NCBI GenBank assembly: GCA_050084515.1
Contig: CM114271.1
Span: forward strand, 61,194,001-61,258,000
Length of the DNA: 64,000 nt
DNA from: Blasia pusilla
Lineage: Eukaryota; Marchantiophyta; Marchantiopsida; Blasiales
Reading direction: 5' to 3'
The number at the start of each line of letters is the position of its first letter. Position 1 is the stretch's first letter. Shown piece after piece: positions 11,263 through 22,244 of the stretch. Under the pieces are notes generated by a model. It did no database searches. It was not told the origin of the DNA and saw only the letters and a list, made by a program, of their open reading frames with translations. The translations under genes were made by a program, and so were the position numbers.

Positions 11263-13059
11263 ACATCCTACGCATGGGGCCAAATTTATGGGCCAAGGGG
11301 ATGCGAAGTGGGAGGTGGATGGTCGGGCTCGCAATGAATGTATATGTCCATCCCTTGGACAGACAGAAGTCCACGGATATAGACTTTGTTTGTATGTAAT
11401 CTAATTTTATGATTGGAATTTACTTACTATTATTGATAATCTCAAAGAGGCATGCCACATTAAGTAAGAATTGCATTCTCTACTTGAAGGTTATTGGGGT
11501 TACTTGTCTTGATCTCCATGAATGCCTTGGGTCTTGTCTAAGAATCAACATTAGAAATACGTTATCAATGAGCCATGCATGTCTTGTTGATACATTCATA
11601 TGTGCACTTCCAAGGCTCTAGAGGCTAAAAAGATGCGGAAGTTGGTGTTCAAGCCACGTGGAACCAATCTTCAGCTCACATAGCCTTGGGTATTGCAATG
11701 GGCACACACATGAATCTAAGTTCCTTTACACTTTCATGAAATAGATTCATCATTCAATTGGATCACGCGCCTAGGAAATTTTTTTGGTAACATCACCAAC
11801 CTACTAGGTGAGACCAAACCACTAATGACATGTATAAGATATTGTTGAGTTGGGATGTTGGACTAAGTAAGGATCACAACAATAAAACGGGTTAGGTTTT
11901 CTTGTTTGGCTCTTAGACAACTATTGTACTCATTTCGAATCTACAATGTGTCACAAGACACCGATAGACATATTGAGGCTATGTAGGTAACAAAAAATCA
12001 GGAAATTGAAGGGGCATAGGTTTTTGTGCAGTCCAAACTAGTTAATAAACAAGGATCCTTGATGCCATATGTCATTGAGGCGGTGGTAAGAAATTATGAT
12101 ACTAGTTGCATAGCCCTAGGGAAAATGCAAGAAATATGATGTGGTGAGAGGCATGGAATAGGATATTTTGAGGTTGTACGAGTTAAGAGGAAAGGGAGTT
12201 GGAAGTTATGGAATTATGGCAAGCTAAAAGACAAGATGGTGGAGAGTGTGCTCCCTAATTCTAACTTCGAGCAAGTGATGGGTGATCGACTAAAAAAGTC
12301 TACGAGATGTGAATGCTCCCAAATTCAATTGACCTCATTGAGCAAGCTCAATAAGTTCTCCGTACAACTCTTATCCTCTCAGACATCTATTCTCTAAGAG
12401 ACAAAGAACGATGAAAATAAGGAAGGAGGATAAAGTGACCTTGTCCTTGTCGTGTAGAGACTACAAATCCTTTGAGATAGTCAATCATTCCTTCATGCTT
12501 AAAGTTACCTCAACAAAAGCCTCTTAATAATGCAAACAAACTGAAAAGAAATGCACCATAAACCGAATGCACCATTGAATTGCTTGTGGAGCTCGCATAA
12601 GATGCTTGGAACTCAACAATAAGAGTATACACAAAGAAAATCATAATATGGATACACAATAGACAAAGTAACAAATGGAATGCTCGTGCTGCGAGAGAAT
12701 GAAGATGAAGAAGGGTTTAGGTATTGAGAACACAAAAGAAGTGGATTCATGCGATTTGTATTATAAAAGATATCACAAGTGCATCCATAGGAATACATGC
12801 AAGAGGAATGTAGATAAAAAGGAAAGATGGTACAGAATATAAATGGGCAGTAATACCAAGAACAAGTATATGATGAGGATGGGAATTTATACAAAAAACA
12901 CTATATGAAGTTAATGTGAGAGAGTTGTAATATACCTAAACCTGAATTTTCCTGTTTCAATGTAGGGCTTAGAGATCCAACACAAGAGACCAATAGCAAG
13001 GTAGAATGGAAATTAATATGTGTGCATACATGCCATCTCACCCCCACGCTTGGGTTTTT
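11263..13059. other. Spacer between the head-to-head retroelements
   Basis: No gene was recognised. About 11270-11407 may be a decayed end of the hAT-like family seen at 13060: read in reverse it contains ACAAAGTCTATATCCGTGG, close to the left end of the copy at 32103. The remainder is AT-rich and shows no known domain. Confidence 0.4.
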
Positions 13060-13338
13060 CAAGGTTGCACACGGACAAAGTTTGTGCCCACACTAGGCCC
13101 TCAACAGTTAATGCGTAGCCAATCACATGGGCTTGATGTGGGCCCTAAAAATACACACCCGTTTGGTCCTTTCCTAACACTTACCACTCGGCTCGAGCCC
13201 ATGCGGGTGACCCAGGTATTAAAAAAACTGGGGCGGGCCGGGGGATCCGTTTGTCATGTCTGTGGGCATATCCATCCCATGGGCGGGGCGTGGGGACACG
13301 TGGCAAGTGTCCATACAAGTCCATTTTTGTGCAACCTT
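13060..13338. mobile_element. Nonautonomous hAT-like element (MITE) with 8-bp target duplication
   Basis: The left end is CAAGGTTGCACACGG and the right end is its imperfect complement, GTGCAACCTT. The 8-bp sequence GGGTTTTT flanks both sides (13052-13059 and 13339-13346). An 8-bp target duplication and ends starting CA are features of the hAT superfamily. At 279 bp it carries no transposase and has a GC-rich centre. Confidence 0.75.
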
Positions 13339-13347
13339 GGGTTTTTG

Positions 13348-13703
13348 GGGAACTCGAGGGCCGGTTGTGCATGCAAGCTGAGGCAGAGGAAAGTAGTGGC
13401 AAGAGGGCGGGGATGATAATGTGGGGCCATGCCAAATGTAGGTCTCGGGGTGAGAGAGCGTAGAGATGGAGTAGGGGAGGGGCAAAGGGGGCATGGGATG
13501 TTGGATGTGGGGCCCTTGGGGGGGAGGGGCGGGGCGTGGGGACACGTGGCAAGTGGTGGGGCAAGGGTCGAGGCATGGTTTGGAAGGGGTGTGGGAAGTG
13601 GGTGGGCATGGATGAGGGATGCGAGAAACATTTCTTGCATGGACATGTTCATCCCTAGGACATACATAAGTCCGTCAATAAGGAAATTTTCCATGTGCAA
13701 CCT
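13348..13703. mobile_element. Second, partial hAT-like element with GC-rich body
   Basis: The right end, near 13640-13703, ends CATGTGCAACCTT and carries the subterminal ACATGTTCATCC block also seen at 43630 and, in reverse, at 35010. No left end was found. A block reading GGCGGGGCGTGGGGACACG occurs in the neighbouring element (near 13278) and again near 13528, so the two units are related or one arose by local duplication. Confidence 0.45.
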
Positions 13704-13855
13704 TAATGAGTAGACCAGGGATCAAACACGTGGGACAAGTAGATATGATTCATAGGAAATTTTAGAACAACTCAAGGAAAGAGTAGAATGAAGATACATG
13801 ACCAACATGAGGGAAGAGTAGACCTGATCCGAGGGTAGACTAACATAGAGGAAGA

Positions 13856-14371
13856 TGTCATGTCTCTTAGGATAGATGGGTGAGATCTAGTAGAGCGCCT
13901 TTGTGTGAAGTGGAGGACAGGCTCAGTAGGTCAAGGATGACTTGGTGAGGCCTCGGGAAACTTGAGAGAGCAGATTTCCCCTTTGTTTCGGCTCATTTGG
14001 AGACATATTGAGGAACTTACTATTTTATGTAAGTACCATTTTGAATATGTGATCAACTTTATATTTTTGGTAAATGGCCATTGACCTCCTACATCAGGTC
14101 AAGAACCAAGGAGGTGACTTCAGAGCATAGGTTACCATGGAGAGAGCTTGGGAGAAGGGAGGGGTATACCTCCAAGAGAGGGAGCTTGAGAGCTCATTCT
14201 GTCTTTGTTGAACCTCTTGGCATAAGGCGGCGGAGCTATGGTCCCTTGCCTTGTGAGTGTAACCCAAGCCTCTCATTAAGAGAGTGGGTTTGGTTTGACA
14301 TGGGAGAGAGTGCACACCTTTGAGAGCTATGGTGTGAGATGGTGTATAGAGAGATTTGATCTTAATTTACA
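13856..14371 (+). repeat. Module B (516 bp) at the 5' end of copy 2
   Basis: Begins TGTCATGTC and ends TTTACA. It matches 10747-11262 in inverted orientation and at equal length. The sequence upstream (GAGGAAGA) is not module A. With copy 1 this shows that module B has a fixed left border in front of the leader. Confidence 0.7.
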
Positions 14372-15590
14372 AAGAGAGAATGAGAGAGTGAGAGAGCTTC
14401 ATGGGGGTGCTCGCTAGTCACTCGCTGTTTTTGCATGTTGGGGACCGTGTTCCCTATTCAACGGCTCATGGGAGTGCTCACCGGAGCAAGGGCTGCTTTG
14501 ATTGTTCTTTGCATTTGCCGATTTTTCGTGTGGAAGAGTGGCGCGCGGAAGCGCTGCCCAATTTCTGATAGGGATTGATTATGGGGGCGGGTTGTTCTAT
14601 GTTGGTGCTCTTAGGAGCACCATGTAGCTTGTTGATTTGTATTTTTATAGGTTTTATATTTTCGTCGGGAGAAATCGGCGCAGAGGCGCTGCCAAATTTT
14701 GTGTAGGAGAAAGAGACATTGGGCTTTATGACAGTCCCTGTCAGTTTTTTTTGGAACGTCTGATTCTAAATATTTTTTAATTTTGTTGTAGATCGTGAAG
14801 TTTTGCACGTTGTGCAACAAACAATGCGTAATGCGGAGTTGCGAGCAAAAAGTTATGGTCAATCTTGCAAAACTGCCATTGCTAGGCAATTTTAGGGTTA
14901 AATTGTTCAAACCCCAAACCAGCCACCACGCCGCCGTCATAGTCACCATCGACGGTCCACCGTTTATGGTCAACCGTCATAGTCAACGGTCAATGGTCAA
15001 CGGTCAACCATCACCGTCACCAGTCGGCCTTCACCATCAACAATCAACCGTCATCGTCAACGATCCACCGTCCGTTGTCCACCCTTTGGTTTCCATTGCC
15101 GCCATTACGGAGTGGAGGGTCTTCCACAACGTTCGTTGATTCTCTAACTTGCGTCGCCACCACGTACTTTTTTTTTGCCGCCACCGTCATCGCAGTTTAG
15201 TCATCAACTAATGATGGCAGATGACCTCCGATTATGGTGTTTGAGTCTTGATTTCATGCTCCTATGTTGTGATTGGTAGCCGCCCAACGACAATCGAGTA
15301 CCGTGCCGTGACGCTCATAGCCGCAACGCCTTGCCGATTGTTGCACCGTGCCATTTGTGGCCGTATCGTACCATCTCGATCGCGGAACCGCTCCTCCACT
15401 AAGGAGCAGAGCGTGTGAATTGCTGATTGAGGAGGGTATGCCGCCAAGTGCCGCACCCCATTCTCGAGTGCCGTGCTGTTTGTAGCCGTTCCGTGCCGCT
15501 AGTGCCACACCGACCTGCTCGACCTACTCCGCACATCAAGGAGGTTGAGCAGCGTTAGTACAAGAGGAGTACGACTTGCTGATTGGAGGG
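14372..15590 (+). other. Long untranslated leader of copy 2
   Basis: Matches the leader of copy 1. A minisatellite at about 14940-15080 is built of GTCAACGGTCAA-like units. A short palindrome, GGTGCTCTTAGGAGCACC, lies near 14613. No reading frame is conserved between the two leaders. Confidence 0.55.
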
Positions 15591-16990
15591 GTTATCTTCA
15601 TGACCAAGTTGGGATCGAGATTTGCAGTTTCCGAGGAGCGACATCGACATGTGTTAAGGTTACCCATTATGGTCTCTTACCTTGCACGTGTGAGGGATTT
15701 CCGAATATTGGGAAGTTATTTGGGATATTGGATTTTGTGTTGATGCTAGGAGTATCGATGATGTATGGATTTAGGGGATACACACATGTGTGGGATGTCT
15801 AGAGTTGAGGATGGTTTGTCGATGAGACAATAGATCAGTGATTTTCCGCACCACGTTGCTTGTTGCCGCACAACACACGTCTGGGTGAGAGAGTGTAGAT
15901 TAAGTGCCGCATGTTTAGTTTGAGTGATTAAAGGATTACTCGGGAGATTGAGAGTGATCGTGTGAGAGGGGCACAAGGGCCATCACGGCATCCTTTCAGG
16001 ATTTTGAGAGGCGAGGTAGTGGACCTGAGAGTAGCTCTGGAAGGTTTACGCGGAGTGGTGCGAGGTTTCGAGGGTCTCCACGTGAGAGACCATCTCGATC
16101 CCCTTCTGTGTCATCTTTAGACAAGAGGGAGCGTATAGAGGAGTGTCTTAGTGATCCACCGTACACATTGAGTGATCCTACCAGTTGGGCGTATGAGATG
16201 GATGACCGGGGTAGAGGACCACGTATGTTTTCGGGTACTGTAGGCACTATAGAGCTACACGATTTCATTGCGGAGTTTAGGAGTTGGTGTGATTCACAGC
16301 GGGCTAGGAACTCTAGAGAGTTCAACCCGTTTATAGCATGGAACGGTATATTCGAGCATTTAGAGGGGGCACCCATTTAGAGGGGGCGCCCATGAACGAT
16401 TACCATGAGTTCTCCAACAGATATGCCCAGGAGATTGAGGCATAGCGACTCTACTACCACCCACACTATGTGTCATGGACGGAGCTAGACAAGGGGGAGG
16501 AATCAAGAGAGGCTTCTTCCTCTTCCACTATTGATGTTTTAGGAGGGATCACTTGCACTGGAGCAGTTGCACCGTCTAGTCGGGTTCGTCCCAAGTTCAA
16601 CCCTGTGGTTGAGTTTTTGCTGAGTTGAGGGCGAGCTACCAAGGGGTACGGACACAGAGAAGTTGCGGAGCATCCACGACTTCCAGAGGCACCTAAGTGA
16701 GAGTTTGCGTGAGGCTTACACTTGCTTGCGCCACTTGATCAACGTCACTCAGGGGGTGACAGAAGTTCAGGCTATCCAGTCATGGTACACGATGCTAGAC
16801 CAGACGCTGCAGACATGGGTACGAGAGGGGTGCTTCTTATGAACACCTCCCCTACGTTGAGAGATATTTTTAGGACCGCCAAGAACATTGAGCGCAACAT
16901 GGCGGAGGAGAGCGTAGCCACCATGGGTTCTGGGCGAGAGCAATCTCGATTGTCTACATCACCTGTGTAGTAACGTGGACTTCTAGATAG
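15590..16990 (+). pseudogene. Gag region, copy 2
   Basis: The frame at 16108-16380 matches the capsid-like part of copy 1 (SWAYEMDDRGRGPR, EFRSWCDSQRARNSREFN). The part near 16850-16970 matches the copy 1 sequence with TAENIERNMAEESVATMG. The N-terminal region near 15590-15720 shares GSRFAV and EERHRHV with copy 1. Stops and shifts occur throughout. Its zinc knuckle is not in frame because that segment is inverted just downstream. Confidence 0.6.
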
Positions 16991-17004
16991 GTCGACTGTG
17001 GCAT

Positions 17005-17139
17005 CACAAGTGCAATCGCGCTGATGATGGGCTCCACCACATGACCAACAAATAATAGTAGGCGGCTGCTGCTGAGCCGCATATGAGGGCGTAGGTCTCT
17101 GTGGCATGGCCTCCCGTTATCCTCCTTGAGCTTGTGGTG
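17005..17139 (-). pseudogene. Inverted zinc-knuckle segment within gag of copy 2
   Basis: The knuckle CWSCGGAHHQRDC is encoded on the minus strand, although the rest of copy 2 reads on the plus strand. The segment matches copy 1 (about 8036-8170) only after inversion. Directly after it, some 500 bp present in copy 1 are missing. This looks like a local inversion with a linked deletion. Confidence 0.7.
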
Positions 17140-17359
17140 TTGAGGCACACGTTGGTCTCAGTCTTTCACGTTGTCCAAAGCGACGAGGACCCCATCGATG
17201 GGTCCTCATCAAAGTTCATGGAGAGTTGGTGATGTTGTTGGTGTGTAGGTATGGAGGGCGATGGAAGAAGCAAGTGCGACCACTCCTATTGTTGATGCTT
17301 AGGAAGGGCATGCGTCAAGCACGTTGTTGGGGGCGGCCACCGTTGTGTACCGCACTTGT

Positions 17360-17975
17360 TTATTTTTTTCTTCCGATGTTATGACATTGGGAGGTACGCC
17401 CGCCGAGGCTTTTCGGCTGGGCGTGGAGTTCTTGCATCACGTTCAGAGGTGATGGATCTGCCCTTGGAGCGGATGCTCGGGCCGTCCACGTCAGATTCAT
17501 GGCAAGCTACGACTGCTAGGATGGCAGAGATGCCCGCTAGACCTACGATAGAGCGTGCCATGGCTTCTCTTGGTGTTGTGTTGTTGGATAACCGAGGAGA
17601 GGTCTTCTAGTTGGTGAGTCCTGGAGGAACAGCTTTTAGTCTACAGCGCATCTTGTTGGATTCAGGAGCGCAACCCCTGATGTTGGGGAAAGCGTCATTC
17701 AGAGGATTGGGCTTGACAAGAGCCGATGTGGAGCTTTGTCTATTTCGAATACAGACATCCTTGGCTGGAGCGAATACCACACATTATATCACCCAACAAG
17801 AGGTCATGGTGAGGATTCACCCGGGACATCCTACAGATGAGTCCGTGGTGCGAGCCAAGGCGATAGCGACTGATGTAGAGTCCTACGACGTCTTGGTTGG
17901 TGGAGTAGTGTTATGTCCAATGGGGTTTTCCCTGGATTACTGGGAGGAGTCAGCGTCCTACAGACCAAGATGACA
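17360..17975 (+). pseudogene. Aspartic protease region, copy 2
   Basis: The catalytic box LLDSGAQPLMLG is encoded from about 17656, after a stop (TAG) in the stretch matching GEVFQLVSPGG of copy 1. A downstream part (QEVMVRIHPGHPTDE, MGFSLDYWEES) matches copy 1. The role is cleavage of the Gag-Pol precursor. The frame is open from 17611 to 17973 except for substitutions. Confidence 0.75.
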
Positions 17976-18369
17976 GTCAGGTGATGGGCGCCTTAGCTCA
18001 TTACCCATTCGATTCACAGGTGAAATGATCAAACAACGGCCATGAGAGGTGGCGACCTTAACAGCATTTAGCAGTGCCATCACTTGGCCTAGTGATTTGA
18101 TTGAGGGACATGTCCATGTAGAGGATGCTCGTGTTCCTAAAATTTCTATGGAGATGAGTGTTATGGTAGCCACATCATTCCTTGGAGAAGAGGTGCCATT
18201 CTGGGGCTCGATTGAGGAGCTTTGAAAATTGGTAGATGAGCACGTGCAGACCGCGTGCAGTGAGGCATTTGCACCGGAGCGTGATGGGTCTGAGCAACCC
18301 GAGGTAGCAGGGAGTGCTACGATGACACCCTTGGATAATAGACCCATTGTGTGGCGTATTTTGGAGAAG

Positions 18370-19280
18370 GGTATTAAGATGTTAGATCTCTTTGGAGGGA
18401 TTAACACCAGGTTAGCAGCTGTTTTGCAAGTAGGAGTGCGAGTGCAGCAGTACATCTATGTGGAGAGTGATGATGTTGCAAGGCGTGTCTCACTACAACA
18501 TGTGGCGCAGTTACGCCTACGTTTTCCCAACTTGTTGTCTGCGTCCGCGGTACAGGGGTACTAGAGTTCCCTACCGAGGGATATTTCGTTGCAGGGGGCG
18601 CAGGACTTGGAGCGGGTAGGGACCATTGATTTGGTCATTGCAGGTTGGCCATGTCAGGGTCAATCAAGTGCTGGATGAGGCATCGGGTTGGCTGACACTT
18701 GATCTAGGTTATTTTTGGAGATGTTGAGGATCTTCAGATATTTGTAGGAGCATCAGTCCCGTTCTCCGGCTTACATTATGGAGAATGTACCGATCTTGGG
18801 CAATTCGAGGTCACGGGTGGTGACGAGTGCACATCAGGTGCATGCTTGGATTGGCCCAACATTAGTTTTAGATGCGGCGAGAGTGGGTTCTTGAGCACAT
18901 CGCCTACGTCTATGGTGGACCAACATGGTACCACACGAGGTATTGCGGAGGGTGTATGCAAGAGTGGAGCGCCCCTCCCACTTGTTAGTGGATTCCATTC
19001 TAGATCCGGGTTGTCGATCACAGGCAGTGAGGCACGATGATCAACCGCCTTTGACTGTGGTAAATAGGGTAGGCCGGCCGCGGGCAGCCTTTCCCACGTT
19101 TGTGAGTTTTCCCGCTTCCTATGCATACAAGGAGGCCGGTCCTGGCTTGGTTTGGGATGACCAGATTCAGAGGTTGGTGGAGCCCAATGCTGACAAGAGA
19201 GAGTGGGCGATGGGATTTCCCACAAGAGTGACGGCAATACCAAGTATCTTTGGCTTGGGAGTGGTTGAGCAGCGTCGAAT
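18370..19280 (+). pseudogene. C5-cytosine DNA methyltransferase domain inside Pol, copy 2
   Basis: Motif I reads MLDLFGGINT (DLFGG at 18385-18399). Motif II has VESDDVARRV. Motif IV GWPCQGQS carries the catalytic Cys, with PCQ at 18649-18657. Motif VI MENVPILG has ENV at 18781-18789. Motif VIII is AHRLRLWWTNM at 18895-18927, then a short variable stretch, then FPTFVSFPASYAY (about 19090) and MGFPTRVT. These agree with DNMT3-type enzymes in order and in the short target-recognition region. One frame holds nearly the whole domain, interrupted by four in-frame stops: 18561, just after motif IV, before motif VI, and inside motif VIII (TCT TGA GCA). The enzyme cannot be made from this copy, but its close match to copy 1 shows the domain belongs to the family. 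Confidence 0.88.
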
Positions 19281-19589
19281 GAGATCGCGACATATCACAA
19301 CGATTGCGTTGGTGAGCCCCATGCCTACCGAGATGGTGGAGGCAGTGGCTAGGGGTGAGACCCGAGGAGATCAACATACCAAGGGAGATCGGGAGAGACA
19401 CCCTTGGAATTCTTGGGATGTTTTGCAAGTACGCCTGGAGATGATAGCCACACCATTGAGCGTGGTTCCTGGCACTGCATGTGGAGGAGATCAAAGCTTG
19501 CAATTGGTTGCAGGAGAGCGGCCAAGTGTTGGTGTTCGATTCAGGGTTGCACCATAGCAACCATCGATACCCGCGCCGGAGAGTCCTAC

Positions 19590-20496
19590 CGTAGTCATGA
19601 TGGAGACTTGTGAGCCATATATGGACCCTAAGTTGACACGAAAAGAGCAACACCATATACATCAGTTCCTTAGGAGTTATAGGAGTTGCTTTGCGTTTAG
19701 CCTTGAGGATTTGGGTACTTTGAAGGGACCAGGGATCCGCATTGATTTTTCGAGTGATACGCCGATCTTCCGACGATCCTACAGGTACAATAATATGGAG
19801 AGGGCTCTGATTCAGAGTAGGAGCCAGGACTTGGTTGGAGCAAGACTAGTGGAGATGTTGCATGGGGAGTATGCATCTGCCACTATCATGCCTGCCAAGA
19901 AGGATGTGCATGGCAACTGAACGGATAGGCGGATGTGTGGGGATTACCGGCCTATCAATCGGCAAACGAAGTCCAATAGGTATGCCATGCCCACTCCTGA
20001 GGAGATCTTTGATGCGATTGGTCATGCAAAGGTCTTTAGTTCATTGGATTTGCGAGTTGGATACCATTAGCTACCTATCAGATTGGAGGACAGGAAAAAG
20101 ACGGCATTTTGGGGCATTGATCCTCACGGGAAGGATTGTTTGTACCAATGAGGGTTCTTACCATTTGGGTTAAAGAACTCCCCGGCTGAGTTTCATAGGA
20201 TCATGGATAGGATCTTGGCAGGTTTGGATTTTGCTAGATATTATATTGATCAGATCGTAGTCTTTAGTGCCACGGTTGAAGAGCATGAGCAACATCTAGA
20301 GGAGGTGTTTCGACGATTGCAATTACATGGGCTGAAGCTACATCCAGGCAAGTGTAAGTTCTTCTACGACCAGATTGAGTACTTGGGTCATACGATATAC
20401 CCAGGTGGCCTTGGTGTTCCGCAGACAAAGGTAGAGGCTATTTCACGCATTCCACGCCCACGCATTCCACACCATTGCAGATGGTTTGAGCTGTAA
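19590..20496 (+). pseudogene. Reverse transcriptase domain, copy 2
   Basis: Shows RQTKS, PTPEEIFDAI, FSSLDLR, HFGALILTG in a shifted frame, and LKLHPGKCKFF. The catalytic box reads YYIDQ where copy 1 has YIDD, so the second catalytic Asp is lost. Stops at about 19918 and 20068 and a shift near 20100 also break it. RNase H, expected next, is mostly deleted: after RIPRPR near 20460 the sequence resumes at the copy 1 block WHGESDEE (about 20535). Confidence 0.8.
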
Positions 20497-20859
20497 CGCA
20501 TGCCCGAGTCAACGAGATGCAACTGGAGCTAGTTGGCATGGTGAGAGTAATAAGGAGTTGGTGCCAGGATGGCATGCGTCAGCGTTGTTGGCTATAGAGA
20601 GCCAGATTGCGGAGACTTCAATGGCAAGGTCTGATGGATAGTCCTAGATCCAGAGGCCGGTGAGGAGACGAAAAGTGGCCGAGACATTCACGACGATGGA
20701 TTGGTCTTGGAGTACCTGTGTACTGGCAGCGTCGCGAGCATAGTGGGTTCTAGAGAGCAGGATCGGATCCTACAATGAGCCTGACGGTTCGGGTGGGAGG
20801 GCACACATGTGTTGCAAGTGTGGGAGGATGGTAGAGTGCGTGTAGTGCCTCACCCTTCG

Positions 20860-21840
20860 TAGAGAGCACGTTTGGTACGTCATGCCCACGAGAAGTTGGG
20901 TCATTTTGGAGTGAAGCGGATGTACACCTTGCTCCAGATTCAGTATTGGTGGCGAGGTATAGAGACTGACGTTCATCATTTTATTGCCAGATGCATGATG
21001 TGTGATCGAGTCCGAGCATCATTCAATGCTCCAACTCCACAGTTGCATCCACTTCTGATCATGAGTTTAGGTTATAGATGGAGTTTGGATTTTGCAGGAC
21101 CTTTGCCTTTGATGGAGCGTCATAGTTGTTATGTATTGGTGATGGTCGAGCACTTCTCGAAGTGGATAGAGTTGGTTGCATTGCCTGAAAAAGCGAGTGA
21201 GGGAGTAGCGTATGCCTTCCTAGATTGAGTGCTTAGTCATTACGGCGTACCAGCTGAGGTGTTGAAAGACCACGGTACAGAGTTCTGCGGGGAGTTTCAG
21301 GCCTTGTATGATCAGGCATTGATTGACCACCGCACTACTTTGCGAGATCATCCTGAGGTGAATGGACTAGCGGAGCGGGTTGTGCAGACGATGAAGAGAG
21401 GACTACGCAAGTATGGCTTGTAGAGAGGTCACCTAGAAGATTGGGACCTTCAGTTGCCGTGGTTGGCGATGGGATACAGATTCAGCAGACATGCATCCTT
21501 AGCGTCTTTCTCATCGTACTTGTTGCTTTATGGCCGTGAGCCAGATTTACCTACGGCCATTCGTCGAGATACTGGTGAGGTGTTGAACTTTGATGACCTT
21601 GATGTATGGATGCGAGCATGTTCTGAGAGGGTTGAGTTGTTTCGGAGAGTGATGCCCATGGCATTTGAGAACTTGGCGATTGCGCAACATCGGGATACGT
21701 TGAGGTATGCGACTATTCAGAGAGGTGTTTATCAACCTACTATCCGGAGGTTTTATGAGGGAGACTATGTCTACTTGCAGCAGACGACACCCTCGAGGTT
21801 GGATATGAGTGCAGGGCGCACCATCTTGAGAGTGAGTGAG
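20860..21840 (+). pseudogene. Integrase domain, copy 2
   Basis: The HHCC zinc region (VRHAHEKLGHFGVK, CMMCDRVRA) is at about 20872-21015. The catalytic Asp sits in DFAGPLP (near 21090), the second in DHGTEFCGEF (near 21270), and the Glu in EVNGLAERVV (near 21355), so D,D,E are all visible. Single stops lie at 21226 (TGA) and 21421 (TAG), where copy 1 has an Arg codon (AGA) and CAG respectively. The C-terminal GDYVYLQQ and MVWKDYVRN follow to about 21930. This is the best-preserved integrase of the window. Confidence 0.85.
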
Positions 21841-21984
21841 GTTTTGCCATCCGGTGTTCTCTCATTAGAGGGACGTGATGGTATGGTTTGGAAGGACTAT
21901 GTGCGTAACTATGCGCCATGTCATCTTCCAAACATTGACGGTACAGTTGATCCGAGCTTAGCAATAGTTTCGCCCATGGTGCAG

Positions 21985-22094
21985 CCACTATGCTAGTCTG
22001 TGATGGATGTTCGAGAGGATGGCATATGGCATGTTTGACGCCACCTCTCACTAGGGTTCCTTAGGGACGATGGATGTGTCCCAAATGTATATAG
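21985..22094 (+). pseudogene. PHD finger, copy 2
   Basis: From ATG at 21990 one frame gives MLVCDGCSRGWHMACL, then TPPLTRVP, a TAG, and GRWMCPKC before the natural stop at 22092-22094. The CDGC, H-x2-C and final CP-x-C ligands are intact. The first CxxC pair lies upstream in another frame, separated by a shift. The TAG replaces the CAG of copy 1. Confidence 0.75.
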
Positions 22095-22244
22095 AGTAGG
22101 TAGTTCTACGCTCCGACTTATATCCGTTACATGGATGACAAGAAGACGACAAACGATGGGGCCACATGAGCAACCGAACTTCTTGCTCTTAGCGTTCGAG
22201 AGATGTACATCATAGTAGGTAGGGATAAATGGCTATCTAGAGTT

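Noticed and set aside
13181-13700. Several overlapping open frames of up to 148 codons
   Set aside because: They arise from the GC-rich bodies of the hAT-like elements and exist on both strands at once.
14081-14323. 80-codon frame conserved between 10795-11037 (minus) and 14081-14323 (plus)
   Set aside because: Conservation follows from both being module B. The frame is not kept in the other B copies, so it is not treated as a protein.
18370-19280. Adenine methyltransferase as in DIRS elements
   Set aside because: Motif order with PCQ, ENV and AHRxR defines a C5-cytosine enzyme; there is no DPPY-type motif.
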